Shown here one piece after another: positions 47,106 through 57,198 of a stretch of 64,000 nucleotides of DNA. How positions within the stretch are numbered: position 1 is the stretch's first letter; the number at the start of each line of letters is the position of its first letter. The stretch is from Raphanus sativus (Eukaryota; Streptophyta; Magnoliopsida; Brassicales; Brassicaceae): the NCBI RefSeq assembly GCF_000801105.2, contig NC_079516.1, positions 27,999,043 through 28,063,042 of the forward strand. Reading direction: 5' to 3'. The notes beneath the pieces are model-generated. The model did no database searches. It was not told where the DNA came from and saw only the letters and a list, made by a program, of their open reading frames with translations. Both the position numbers and the translations under genes were made by a program.

Positions 47106-47160
47106 AGAAAAATTTCAAGCGGACCTGATTAGTCGCAGAAGGAGTTGGAGTACTCGTCAT

Positions 47161-48392
47161 TGTGGTTATAGATCTGAAAAAATAAACGTGAAACGGTGAG
47201 AATGAGTAAATTGAAAGAGACAACGTTTTATGTTCATCTTTTCCTCGAGTTTGATGACTTACCGGCGTTAGGGTTTACAGAGAAACGGCGCTACGGTTTA
47301 CACAGAAGAAGCGGCGGCGCTAGGGTTTAGAAGAAGCGGCGGTGCTAGCTAGTGTTTAGAGGAAGCAGCGGTGAGAACGTTGGTGAGCACGGTGGCGAGG
47401 GCGACGGTTTGTTCGGAAATAGTGGAAGCGGGGGCGCTAGGGTTTAGAGGAATCGGCGGCGCTAGGGTTAGAAGAAGCTGCGGCGACAACGGTGAGAATG
47501 AAGTGAGATAGATAGCCGACGTTGAGAACGATGGTTGTTCGGAAATAGTGGGAATTCGAATCGCCTTTGATATCGCCGGTGAGAGAGAACTGTTAGGGTT
47601 TCTGAATTTCGCGGAAAATGAAAAAAAAAAATCACCTTATATATTGGGTAAATGATCCGGTTAGCTTTAAAAGTACATTGGTAAACTTTAAGGTTTGGTC
47701 CGGTTTAGACGACTTATTCTGGCTGATAATGTACATCAGACGACCTAATATTTAGTCGTCTGGGCACAGAAGACTAAATATTAAGTCGTCCCAGACCCTA
47801 AAATGAACCCCTAAACTAAAATGACTAAATTAACTTACTAACCACGTTATAAAATCAAATTATACTTCAATAGTGTTTACTATACACAGAAATGAACACG
47901 CTTAGGTAATTTTAAAAAATTTCAAAAACGGTTTTAATGCTTTCCAAAATCTAACCCTAAGAACACATACAATACTACAACATATGTTGATGAAACATAA
48001 ACTAAAGAATATCATGACTCACTACTTTCACTCATCTGGGCTGAAAACAATTGAAATTTGTTATATATTAATTTATATCTCTTAAGACATATGTTAATTA
48101 CATAATTCCAATTTTTCACTTATCAAAATATTTTTTACAAAATTTTTAAATTATGTTTAAGAATAACTGTCCAGACGACTTTAAGTTAAGTCGTCTGGAC
48201 GACTTATTTTCAAGTCGTCTAAACAGACGACTTGCGAGGGGTAGAAACGTAAAAAAAATCCGTTTTTTTGTTTGTTCACAAGGAGATAGTTGTAATTTCA
48301 ATAGCCTTTTAGGTTACTTTTGCCTTTGACCCAAATTGGGGTATTCTTTTGGGTTTGACTCCAAGTTTTGAATCACAATTGGTAATTCTCCC
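47161..48392 (-). promoter_or_regulatory. Ulp1-gene promoter and right terminal region of MULE-2
   Basis: 47260-47480 is GC-richer than its surroundings and has repeated GGCGCTAGGGTTTAGA(A/G)GAA phrases (47309, 47328, 47437, 47458), possibly a repeated leader. From 47690 the palindromic motif returns in a few copies (47705, 47742, 47768), then a motif-free AT-rich tract. Two head-to-head pairs follow at 48173-48235, before the terminal inverted repeat. Confidence 0.55.
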
Positions 48393-48401
48393 TTTATTTT
48401 C

Positions 48402-49262
48402 CTTCTAATCCGATGTTATAATATGGTACCAGCGGCGATGATCGATGGAAAACATGGTTGTTTTCAGAATTAAGTGGTACAGAAATCATTTTCACTGCTT
48501 TATTTCTGAAAAATCACCAAGCAAGCCACCATGGTGTGTCATTATCATGGAGAGGGAATTTTTTGGTGGCTATCGTGAAAGTGTAATGTTATTCGGATGC
48601 TTCATACTTCAACTTTTTTTTATCAGAAAAGCCTTCATGGATTTGAGTTACTGAAGAAGATTTGACGGAGCTTTCATCTGAGAAATTGGAGACACAGGGG
48701 AAAGAGCTTTCAGAGATTGGGCTGTTGACGGAGATTTTGCCGGAGCTACTAGAGAAACATGGAAACAGAATTTTGGAGGTTGAGCATTCGATGAACTTTC
48801 GCCGGCTAAATAAGGGAGTGAGATTTTAGAGGCTCAGCCATTAATGGAGGTTTCTCCGGAGCATCTGGAAACGCCGATTTAGAAGCGGCTAATTTATCAC
48901 TCGGAAGCATCATCTGTATTTTCCAACGCTGGTGAAACAAGTTCGTTTGAATTTTATTTTCTCTTGGCCTAACTTAATGCACTTAGGAGGTCTAGTTTGG
49001 TTTGATTTTTTGCACGATATTTGAATTAAATATTGTATAATTTTTAAATTTACAACATAAAATTTTCTACTTGATAGATTTGACTAACATAGAATAGTAT
49101 TTTATTGGAAAGATCACTTAGAAAGAGTTATGGTTGTAGAGAAAAATAATAATGATGATCAATTTATTAAATTAGAGTAATTTGAAGTTAGTGAAATAGG
49201 TGCTAAATAAAGAATTAAATATTTGAATATGAAAATTATAGTCTCAGTGTATTAGTGAAACT
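48402..49262. other. intergenic between MULE-2 and the Copia element
   Basis: No recognisable gene. 48650-48900 is gene-like in base composition (GGAGATTTTGCCGGAGCTACTAG, ATGGAGGTTTCTCCGGAGC) with a repeated CCGGAGC(T/A) phrase. It has stops in all frames and no domain I recognise, so it may be a leader or a decayed exon. 48950-49260 is plain AT-rich sequence. Confidence 0.4.
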
Positions 49263-49637
49263 TGTGCGAGATCTGAAAACTTGAATTTTTTTTTTTATTA
49301 CTTCAAAAACTTAAATACAAAGGTAGACTATTTACATTTTATATGGTGAAAAGGTAAAGTGAAAACCCTAGAATTCATGATGTAATTTATCTACAGGTGG
49401 CTTCTTTCCAGCCGTTTGATTCACACACACAACGACATGAATGAGTTGTGCAGGACCACTTTCCCAGCTGGCTCTATCTGCTTCAAGACCATATTTCTGC
49501 AACCTTGTCTTGAGTACTTTGCGTTTGGCGCTTCTTTATTCAAGCTCTGCTGGACTGGGCTTGGTTTGATGTTTGGTCTTGGTTTGATGTCGAGGCCCAA
49601 GCCCGTTCTGTTTACTTCTTGCTTCATACTTCGCACA
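49263..49637 (-). repeat. Copia 3' LTR
   Basis: This 375-bp terminal repeat is preceded on the minus strand by the polypurine tract (GCGGGAGGG, about 49638-49646). It begins TGTGCGAAG on the minus strand and ends CTCGCACA. Its partner is 54926-55300. Confidence 0.92.
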
Positions 49638-52600
49638 CCCTCCCGCAAGCTTGGAAGTTGAAGACTCTCAACTCCAAGTTTGGACCGAAGTGACTGAAAC
49701 GCTTGGCATGGAAGGGACTTCGTTAGTATATCAGCACGTTGCAGGGTCACTGGAATGTGTTGTACATTGATCAAACCAAGCACCACCCGTTCTCTGATGT
49801 AGTGATAGTCCACCTCAAAATGCTTAGACATGCTATGAAAGACAGGGTTCGCAGAGAGATGAACCGCAGACAGATTATCACACTGCAGAAGAGCTGGAGT
49901 TAATTGTGGAATGCGAGTGTCACGGAGAAGGAAGTTGATCCAAGTGAGTTCAGCTGCCGTCTGAGCCAAGGCATGATACTCAGCCTCCGTAGAAGACCGA
50001 GACACTGTAGGTTGTCGTTTTGCGCATCAGGAGACCAAGTTGGAACCGAGAAACACACAGAATCCAGTTGTTAATCGCCTTGTATCATGACACCCCGCCC
50101 AATCACTGTCACTGTAGGCAGAAATAGTGAGAGAACTGTCCTTGTACATGTGAAGTCCAAAACGCAATGGTGCTACGAATATAGCAGAGGATCCATTTCA
50201 GAAGGCCAAAGTCTGTTACCGTCGGTGCGTGCATCCGTTGACATATGAAATTCACTACAAACTAGATGTCAGGCCATGTAAGAGTTAAGTATTGCAGTTT
50301 GCCTGCAATGCTACGGAAATACGTCGGCTCAAGAAACAGAGTTTGGTATTTGAACGCAGCATCAAGACGAGTGGGCAGTGGAGTAGGCATCGGATTAGCA
50401 GAAGCCATGTTTGCCTCTTTGAGAATTTCCTCTGCATAGGCAGCTGATCAAGGAACATACGCTGTTCAGTATAACGAGCTTGAATGCCAAAGAAACAATG
50501 GATATCACCCATATATTTCATGGAGAAGGCTCTGCTGAGAGCAGTGACCAAGTCATCAATCAAAGACTGAGTATTTCCAGTGATGAAAACATCATCAACA
50601 TACAGAAGCAGAGCAAGAGACCGATTTCCTTGATGATATGTGAACAAAGATGGATCATCTGGACTGCATTTGAAGCCAAAATCAAGAAGAAAGTTGGTAA
50701 ACTTGTTGAACCATGCACGTTGAGCCTGCTTAAGCCCGTAGAGGGCTTTATGTAGTTTGCAGACATGATCAGGAAAGGCTGGATCAACAGACCCCGGTGG
50801 CTGTTCGACAAAACACTTCCTCTTGCAATTCACCGTGTAAGAACGCATTGCGCACATCAACTGTCTGATCCTCCAGTCTTTAGCTACAACTATTCCAAGA
50901 ACCACACAGATCGTCGATGTGCGTACGACATGACTAAACATTTGTACAAAATCCACTCCTAGTTCCTGTTCATACCCTTTAGCAACCCATCGAGACTTTA
51001 GCTTCAATACAGTTCCATCAGGATTCATTTTGATGGTATGAATCCAGCGACTCCCCAAAACATTCATATTAGGTCGACGTGGAACTAACGACATGGTGCC
51101 ATTATGACGTTGAGCATCCATTTCTTCAGTCATTGAGTTAGTCCAGCCTTCATGCTTCAGTGCTACTGCAGTCGTGCGAGAAATTGTTGGAATGTCCTTA
51201 CTGGCGACAAGATCATACTGAGGGTTTGGTTTCCTAATGCCACGCTGAAGACGTGTGGTCATAGGATGAGTCTGATCCACCATAGGAGCTGATGACTCTG
51301 CTTCAGCAGCTTGTTGTTCTGAAACAGACTCTTCCTGAACAGGTTCCTCTGTTTCCTCTGTTTCGGTAGGAACATGTTCTTCTTGCTGAACTATGTTGGG
51401 AATCCGTGGAGGAGCATATGCTGTCGGAAGATAGTTTGGTTCTAAAGGAGCAGATTGCCAAGCCTTCAGAAGCGGTGATGCAGTAAGCTCAACATAGTCT
51501 TTGTAGCGTTTTTCAAACGGAAAAATATCTTCATCAAAGATCACATGTCGTGATATATAGATGCGTCATGTAGGTGGATATAAACAGCGGTAGCCCTTGT
51601 ACTGAGCATGATAGCCCAAGAAGACACATTGGAGAGAGCGAGGATCAAACTTCTGGCTCATATAAGGTCTAAGACAGGGGTAACAAGCGGACCCAAAGAC
51701 ATGCAAGAAGGAGTACTGATATACCATGGATTTTACCCATTTTTACCCATGGTATATAAGTGTTTTATATACTATTTATTATGTATTGGAGTCTATTTAG
51801 AGTATTTACAGGTTCATGGACGTTTTGGAGAAATATGGTGATTTTGGTGCCTTTTGGAGTCTTTCGCAGTGCACGACTGCACAGACGTTTCAGATGTTTA
51901 GCTCTCGATAGAGACCTTACCACCATTGGATTTATCCCATATTTGGAAACAAGATAGAGCTTTAAGTTATCTTTCCAATGCCACCGGTTTGAGATCAATC
52001 CAACGGTTAGATCGGAAGTTATGCCCGTTTTACTGAAGAGTGGTCAGTCTGCCTCGCGAGAGAAGGCTGCCGAGAAGAGGGTTATATGTCGATCGATGCA
52101 ACTTAGTGCATGTCGATTGACAGGGACATCAGAATGTGGGCTGAGTATATTTCATTACCGACTGAAGCCCAGGAGTCACCACAAAGTTACCAAAATACCC
52201 TTGACGACCAGAAACCCTATTTATGTTATTTCTAAGCCATTGTTGACGGCTACGCTTTATACGCTTTCTACGCTTTCTTTGTTTTTATTGTTTCTCTTAG
52301 GAGAGAGGGGAGGAACTCCTTGAGAGTCCTCCTGGAACTCCTTTGGTTTTTGTTTATTTATCTATTGCATTTCTATCTATTCATCTATGATTTCTGTGAC
52401 AAACTTCATGTCTGAATAGATCCACCTGTTAGATCTATGGTTCAGATAGGGTTGTGGGATTAGCCCCAAACTATACTTTCTAAGTTGTGATATTCATCAA
52501 ATGGATTGAACTCTATGCTTGTTCTAGATTAGCTAACTAGAACATAGATCACTAGGATCTTAGATTATCTTGAATTATCCATTTGAGCTTGCCTGTCTCC

Positions 52601-54888
52601 CGTTGAGAAGAACGACAGTTCCTCCTTGAGACCTTGTGGTCATATTCGGCTCGCGCCTAGGCAGATCTAGAAGCCGTCGATCGATATCCCGACAGGTGAA
52701 TCGATCGGCGCTGCGAAAGGTGTATCGCTCAATATCTCAAAAGGATATCGACCGACTCTTTTTCTGTGTCATCATGCGAAAGGTGTGGCCAGAGATCTAG
52801 ATATTTTAACCAGTGATTTATCACATATGTTAAGCGGCTGAGATCTATAGTATCATGCAAGCAACTTGTTAAAGCATTTATAGAGATTATAATCTTCATT
52901 CCTGAATAGAAACCCTAGATCTAGCAACCATCCTTCCATCAACAACTCCTAGTTACATAAGAACAACTACCTTGTTCGCCATTGCAATTTAATATATTTA
53001 TTATTTTATTTACTGCTTTATAATCTATTTACTGTTAGCCTAGCTTAATCATAACTATTAGATCTAGTGTGTGCCTTAGCTCCTTGTGGATTCGATCCCT
53101 AAGTACTATAACTTGACCTTTTTTTATGAGAGTAATTCACTCCTTAGGGTAATTTGAGTGGTATCAAGTACTCTGGCTTGCGTTTATGTAACAGCTTGAA
53201 GGGAGTTTGAAAGTCAACTGCAGACGAGGGAAGGAGATTGCTCACGTAGTTGGCTGTATAAAATGCTTCGACCCAATACTTGAAAGAAGTTTTGCTTTTA
53301 TACATCATTGCTAGCGCCAGTTCGGTGAGATGCCAGTGTTTGCGCTCTGCTAATCCATTATGTTGTGAGGTTGATGGACAAGAGAGCAAGTGTTGGATCC
53401 CATGAGACGCTAGATGACTACGGAGCAGTTGACTTGTGAATTCACCTCCACCATCACTTTGAAAGACTTTAATCTTTGTGTTAAATTGATTTTCTACTTC
53501 CTTTTGATAGGCAACAAAGACTTGATAGAAATCAGACTTTACTTTAAGAGGAAACAACCTTGAAACCCGACTGAAGTCATCCACTAAGATAGTATAGTAT
53601 TTGAATCCTTGTTTAGATACAATAGGAGATGGTCCCCATAGATCACAGTGGAATCTATCAAGGGGTGCCACAGCATGAGACAAAGAAGAAAAGAAAGGTA
53701 TAACTTAGAAATTTTCCCCATCTGGCAAGGCTCACAGATGATAGACATGCCGTTCTTATTTGTGGAGATCGTCTTGCTGCTTTTGAGATGCTAAAGAACT
53801 TGCGAGTTTGCATGAGCTAAGCGCATGTGCCACACCAGATCACTAGCCATCACCTGTTTGTTGGAGTAAAAGGAAACAAACTCGGAGTTCTTCAAGACAT
53901 AAAGGTTATCATGACGAGGTCCTTTGGTCACCACTCTCTGGGTGGTTAAATCAATCACATAGACCCAGTTAGAATCAAAGTAAACACCACAAGGATAGTC
54001 ATCACAAAGCTTCGAAATAGAAAGCAAACACTTTTGTATGTTTGGACAAACCAAAACATCAAGTAATGGAATGCTACCTTGTGGAGAGTTGATGACCGTG
54101 GATCCCACATGAGTGATAGGTAGTTGGTTGCCATTGCCCACCATAACCGATTCAGCACCGTGATAGGGCGTGGTGTTCTGAAGACCATTGGTCGTGGCAG
54201 TGATGTGAGCTGTGGAACCAGAATCTGGATGCCATTCACGGCTTGTATCATCTGAGACTTGTAGAGCAGCAAGGGCCTTAGGAATATCATCACTTTGATA
54301 CGCAACATCGAAATGGTTGTAACACTTTAGAGCTGAGTGACCAAATCTCTCACAATTATGTCATACTGGACGATTATTTGCGTTTGACTGAGACTGATTC
54401 CAACCAGTAGAGTTGACTTGCTGTGAAAAACCTTGACCTCTTGTTGAATAGCCACCACCTCTGCCTCTAGTTCCAAAACGAGAAGAGTAACCACCTCTAC
54501 CTCGCTGACTCTGGTTGTTGTTAGGCCCAGTTAAAGTTATCAGCCAGGAAAAGCCAGACATCACGAGACATTTCAAGACAATAAACACAACCGAGAACCT
54601 CTTCTGTGAGGGTTCCACACAACCAAACCTTAACAAGACCATCAGAACATTTCCAGGACTCAAAATCAGGATTAGGATTCTCGACTTGAACCTCATCGAC
54701 GACTGCGACGACGGTAGCAGCTGGCGCTTCAACTTGACCAGTGACGAAGCCAAGTAACTTCTGCTGCTGAGAAGAGCTTCAAATCGAGTCTTCCATAACA
54801 AGTAATTGCTCTCGTTGAGCTTGAGAGTTACACAACTTGAGACATGAAGATTTGAAGGAAAGGGGTATGGATTTTGAGCTTCCGCCAT
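49638..54888 (-). pseudogene. Copia gag-pol remnant
   Basis: Order on the minus strand: Gag start at 54888 (MAEAQNPYPF) with NESNYLLWKTRFEALL, an internal deletion, then a Gly/Arg/Gln-rich part. The zinc knuckle has its first Cys position replaced by a stop (around 54361). The protease signature WHPDSGSTAHIT is near 54220. A GAG-pre-integrase HMRLAHAN motif is near 53810, followed by an integrase core (FHCDLWGP, FQSDGGGEF, NGLAERKH) at 53171-53683. The integrase-RT boundary is split by the solo LTR. The reverse transcriptase carries the YVDD motif near 50605. RNase H (SSTEAEYHALAQ) is near 49980. At least five stops or frameshifts separate these blocks, so no protein of full length can be made. 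Confidence 0.9.
51717..53166 (+). mobile_element. Gypsy-type solo LTR inserted in the Copia integrase
   Basis: The 1450-bp insert starts TGATATACC and ends GGTATCA, flanked by a perfect 5-bp duplication AGTAC (51712-51716 and 53167-53171). It has no coding capacity. The 3' part (CTCCTTGTGGATTCGATCCCTAAGTACTA..., about 53079-53107) is characteristic of long Gypsy LTRs of the Athila/Tat kind in Brassicaceae (family-level judgement). GATCGAT-rich symmetric phrases (52676-52760) are also typical. Only one LTR remains, so recombination has removed the body. Confidence 0.85.
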
Positions 54889-54925
54889 GACAACACCTGT
54901 TAAGGTTATCAAAACTCTGATACCA

Positions 54926-55300
54926 TGTGCGAGATCTGAAAACTTGAAACTTTCTTTTTATTACTTCAAAAGCTTAGACACAAAGGTAGACTCTTTAAAT
55001 CTTATATAGTGAAAGGGTAAAGTGAAAGCCTTAGAGTTCATGATGTAATCAATCTACAAGTGGCTTCTTTCCAGCCGTTTGATTCACACACACAACGGCA
55101 TGAATGAGTTGTGCAGGACCATTTCCCTAGCTGGCTCTATCTGCTTCAAGACCGTACTTCTGCAACCTTGTCTTGAGTACTTTGCGTTTGGCGCTTCTTT
55201 ATTCAAGCTCTGCTGGACTGGAATTGGTTTGATGTTTAGGCTTAGTTTGATGTCGAGGCCCAAGCCCGTTCTGTGTACTTCTTGCTTCATACTTCATACA
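54926..55300 (-). repeat. Copia 5' LTR
   Basis: Same length (375 bp) as the left LTR. On the minus strand its end CTCGCACA is followed at once by TGGTATCAGAG, the primer-binding site for initiator-Met tRNA. Confidence 0.92.
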
Positions 55301-56528
55301 AAGCTAAATACAAAGAAATATTTAATAGTTGATTTTAAAACATTATAGATTCAGTTTTAGCTAAGTTATTTAGTATATATATATATACTCTTTCAAACAT
55401 ATTCGGTTCCTAATATCTTTTAAGAAATCGATGTTACATTTTCAAATGTTTCGGTTTTCATTTACCAATTTCGATTTCATGCAACATAGTGATAGATTAT
55501 TTCACTATATCTTAAAAAAATCCTAATCCCCTTTCAAAGAAGCATCAAAAATGTTAGATTTTCCTTCTATTATAGTTAATTACAATTAACTTTTTATTAT
55601 TATCTTTTTTTTTTGTATTATGCAAATTACATACAAAACAAAAGATGTTTTATATTTTTATTACATATATTTGTGCGGATATCGACCTAATAACTTATGT
55701 ATTTTTGTAATTTATTTACAATCTTTTGAAACAAAAATTATGTTGTTAAAAATGAACATTAAGAATATTAATCGTATTGAAGAAGTTAAATATCCAACAT
55801 TTACACTCTAATAAAGTTATTGTTGATTTCACCCTATAATACTAAGTTAATATCCAACATTTACAATGTTATTGTTGATTTCACCCTACAATACTAGCTT
55901 GTTTTTGACGGTTTGTATGTTGCACATGGGGTGATGTTAGCTACCGCTTCAATACTATCTAATTAGTATCATAATAAATAATTATAACAACCAAATATAT
56001 ACTATACCATACGCCACAATTATGATGATATGTAAATCATAATTAAAAAGTAATAGTACGAAGAACCAAGAACCAGACAACAACCAATGTTTAAGTGTGT
56101 ATGATTACATTTCACTTATTAAAAAGACAGAAACTGATGATCGATCGGGTGATTGTGGTTGGGTGATAAAGAGACAGAGCTGGAATGCTAATATGTTTCA
56201 GCTTCAACATATCTGCTGTAGGAAACTATGCTATAATTATTTTTGTCCACCCAACACGAATATAAATCCATATTCTATGGTTCATTTTAATATTCGGAAA
56301 GAAGGTTTATCTAAAGAAGATTAATCTGAATTTCTCTAGTGGGTCTGGAATACCCCAAATTAATCAGAGAAAAAAAAAACAACTGCATGATAATGAAGAC
56401 GATTTTGATGATAAAGAAAATGTTTTGAGATGGCGGTTTAATAAGTTCGAAAAATATAGCTGATGTCGACAAAAAAGAAAGAAATATAGCTGATTGATTC
56501 GCTCAGATATTTTCTTTAAATATAACTA
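55301..56528. other. intergenic AT-rich DNA with a small tandem duplication
   Basis: No gene. At 55785-55895 a unit of about 60 bp (GTTAATATCCAACATTTACA ... TTATTGTTGATTTCACCCTA) is present twice in tandem; the second copy lacks about 9 bp. The open frame at 56097-56324 shows no known domain. Confidence 0.5.
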
Positions 56529-57161
56529 AGGGTGAACGTTCAAGTATCCATTCAAATTCGGTTTGTATCTATTCGAGTTTCAAGTTTTTAGGGTTAAAAG
56601 TTTCATCCTCATTTGTGTATTTATAAATTTCAGTTTGGATTCAGTTTGAATTTTTGCGGGTTCAGTTAGAATTTGGATAATCCGTTTAAATTATTTTAAA
56701 AAAATAAAAAATGTATATATACTTTAGTTTTTTTTTAAATCTAAAAATAAAAATAATATATAAAATATGCCATAATACATAAATTTAATAAGAAAATTTG
56801 TTTGATTTGAATATTTTGATGGAGAACTAATATATATTTTAAGTATTTTGGTATTTTGAGTATTGTTTAGATATTTTAAATATTTACTTTTGACTATTTG
56901 ATTATATTTTTAAGTATTTCGTACAACTCCAAAATATCTTATATAGTTTATATATTTTTGGATTTTAAATCTAAAAATAATAATATATTTAATATATAAA
57001 TCTAATTTAGATATATTCGGGTACTCATACTATTTCAGTTCTGATCGAGTTCGGTTCTGATTCTCTAAATACCAAAATTTTAAATTCATTCAGATATTTA
57101 ATTAATCGGAATATTACTTTTGTGGATCGGTTCTCCGGATTCGTATTTTATGTCCAGCTAT
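56529..57161. mobile_element. short non-autonomous element (MITE-like)
   Basis: An AT-rich segment of about 630 bp starts AGGGTGAACGTTCAAG and ends TTATGTCCAGCTAT, with weakly matching inverted ends. It is flanked by an 11-bp direct repeat AAATATAACTA (56518-56528 and 57162-57172). The repeated phrases about FCGGTTT-like TTCGGTT/GGATCGG and GTACTCATACTATTTC resemble common Brassicaceae short repeats. The element at 31300-31850 inside the Helitron looks related in style. The duplication length and ends are tentative. Confidence 0.5.
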
Positions 57162-57169
57162 AAATATAA

Positions 57170-57198
57170 CTAGATCATGACCCGCGCACCTGCGCGGG
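57170..57198 (-). mobile_element. Helitron 3' terminus (element extends to the right)
   Basis: On the minus strand the sequence reads CCCGCGCA-GG-TGCGCGGG (hairpin, 57181-57198), TCATGAT, CTAG (57170-57173), then T. This is the classical Helitron 3' end with a strong GC stem. The body must lie to the right, but I could not locate the TC-starting 5' end in the AT-rich DNA between here and 61000, so only the terminus is annotated. Confidence 0.75.

Larger units (their letters stand above)
43285..47160 (-). pseudogene. MULE-2 DUF1985-Ulp1 cysteine protease gene (KAONASHI-type), two nonsense codons
   Basis: Exons by frame and splice sites: 47125-47160, 46002-46850, 44844-45659, 44379-44767, 44217-44310, 43285-43992 (964 codons with stop). 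The DUF1985 domain is in exon 2 (FGWASRLVHYLLCLKLGIKK, FENITGLNCKYIE, RLAYLSIFTGFIEG, WGRVAIKVLMDSL). A middle region carries acidic and KARKE/HKEAREEASEEAR helical repeats and TPQKAKPTPQ-type Pro/Gln/Lys repeats. The C48 Ulp1 domain is last: His in NNKHWVAIWIS, Asp in IVVWDSIPS, Cys in NNGDCGLYTLKYIE, so the catalytic triad is intact. Two TAA codons interrupt exon 4 at 44585-44587 and 44387-44389 (the second where Gln is expected). By family it would be a SUMO/ubiquitin-like deconjugating protease; its role in transposition is unknown. Confidence 0.88.
38781..48392. mobile_element. MULE-2: complete Mutator-like element with transposase and Ulp1 protease genes
   Basis: The 9612-bp element is flanked by a perfect 9-bp target duplication TTTATTTTC (38772-38780 and 48393-48401). 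The ends are inverted repeats: left GGGGTTATTGC...GTGACTCAAAACTTGAAG, right (inverted) GGGAGAATTACC...GTGATTCAAAACTTGGAG. It holds a MuDR-type transposase gene (plus, 40209-42581) and a convergent DUF1985-Ulp1 gene (minus, 43285-47160). Every non-coding part (terminal regions, spacer, introns) is packed with a palindromic ACGACTTA/TAAGTCGT motif. Domain content is complete, but both genes carry a few frame-breaking changes. It is therefore a recently disabled autonomous-type element. Confidence 0.93.
49263..55300 (-). mobile_element. Ty1/Copia LTR retrotransposon, split by a Gypsy-type solo LTR
   Basis: Two 375-bp LTRs (49263-49637 and 54926-55300) bound the element. Both start TGTGCGAGATCTG on the plus strand, and they differ at very roughly 8% of positions by eye, so the insertion is old. 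The flanks AAACT and AAGCT are a probable 5-bp duplication with one change. Reading the minus strand, the primer-binding site TGGTATCAGAG directly follows the right LTR, and a purine tract (GCGGGAGGG) precedes the left LTR. Gag and pol lie between in Copia order. Without the nested solo LTR it would be about 4.6 kb. Confidence 0.93.

Noticed and set aside
48445..48654. Plus-strand frame of 69 codons after MULE-2.
   Set aside because: No family resemblance, and neighbouring sequence has stops in all frames.
56097..56324. Plus-strand frame of 75 codons.
   Set aside because: No known domain, no gene context and AT-rich surroundings; chance is the simplest explanation.
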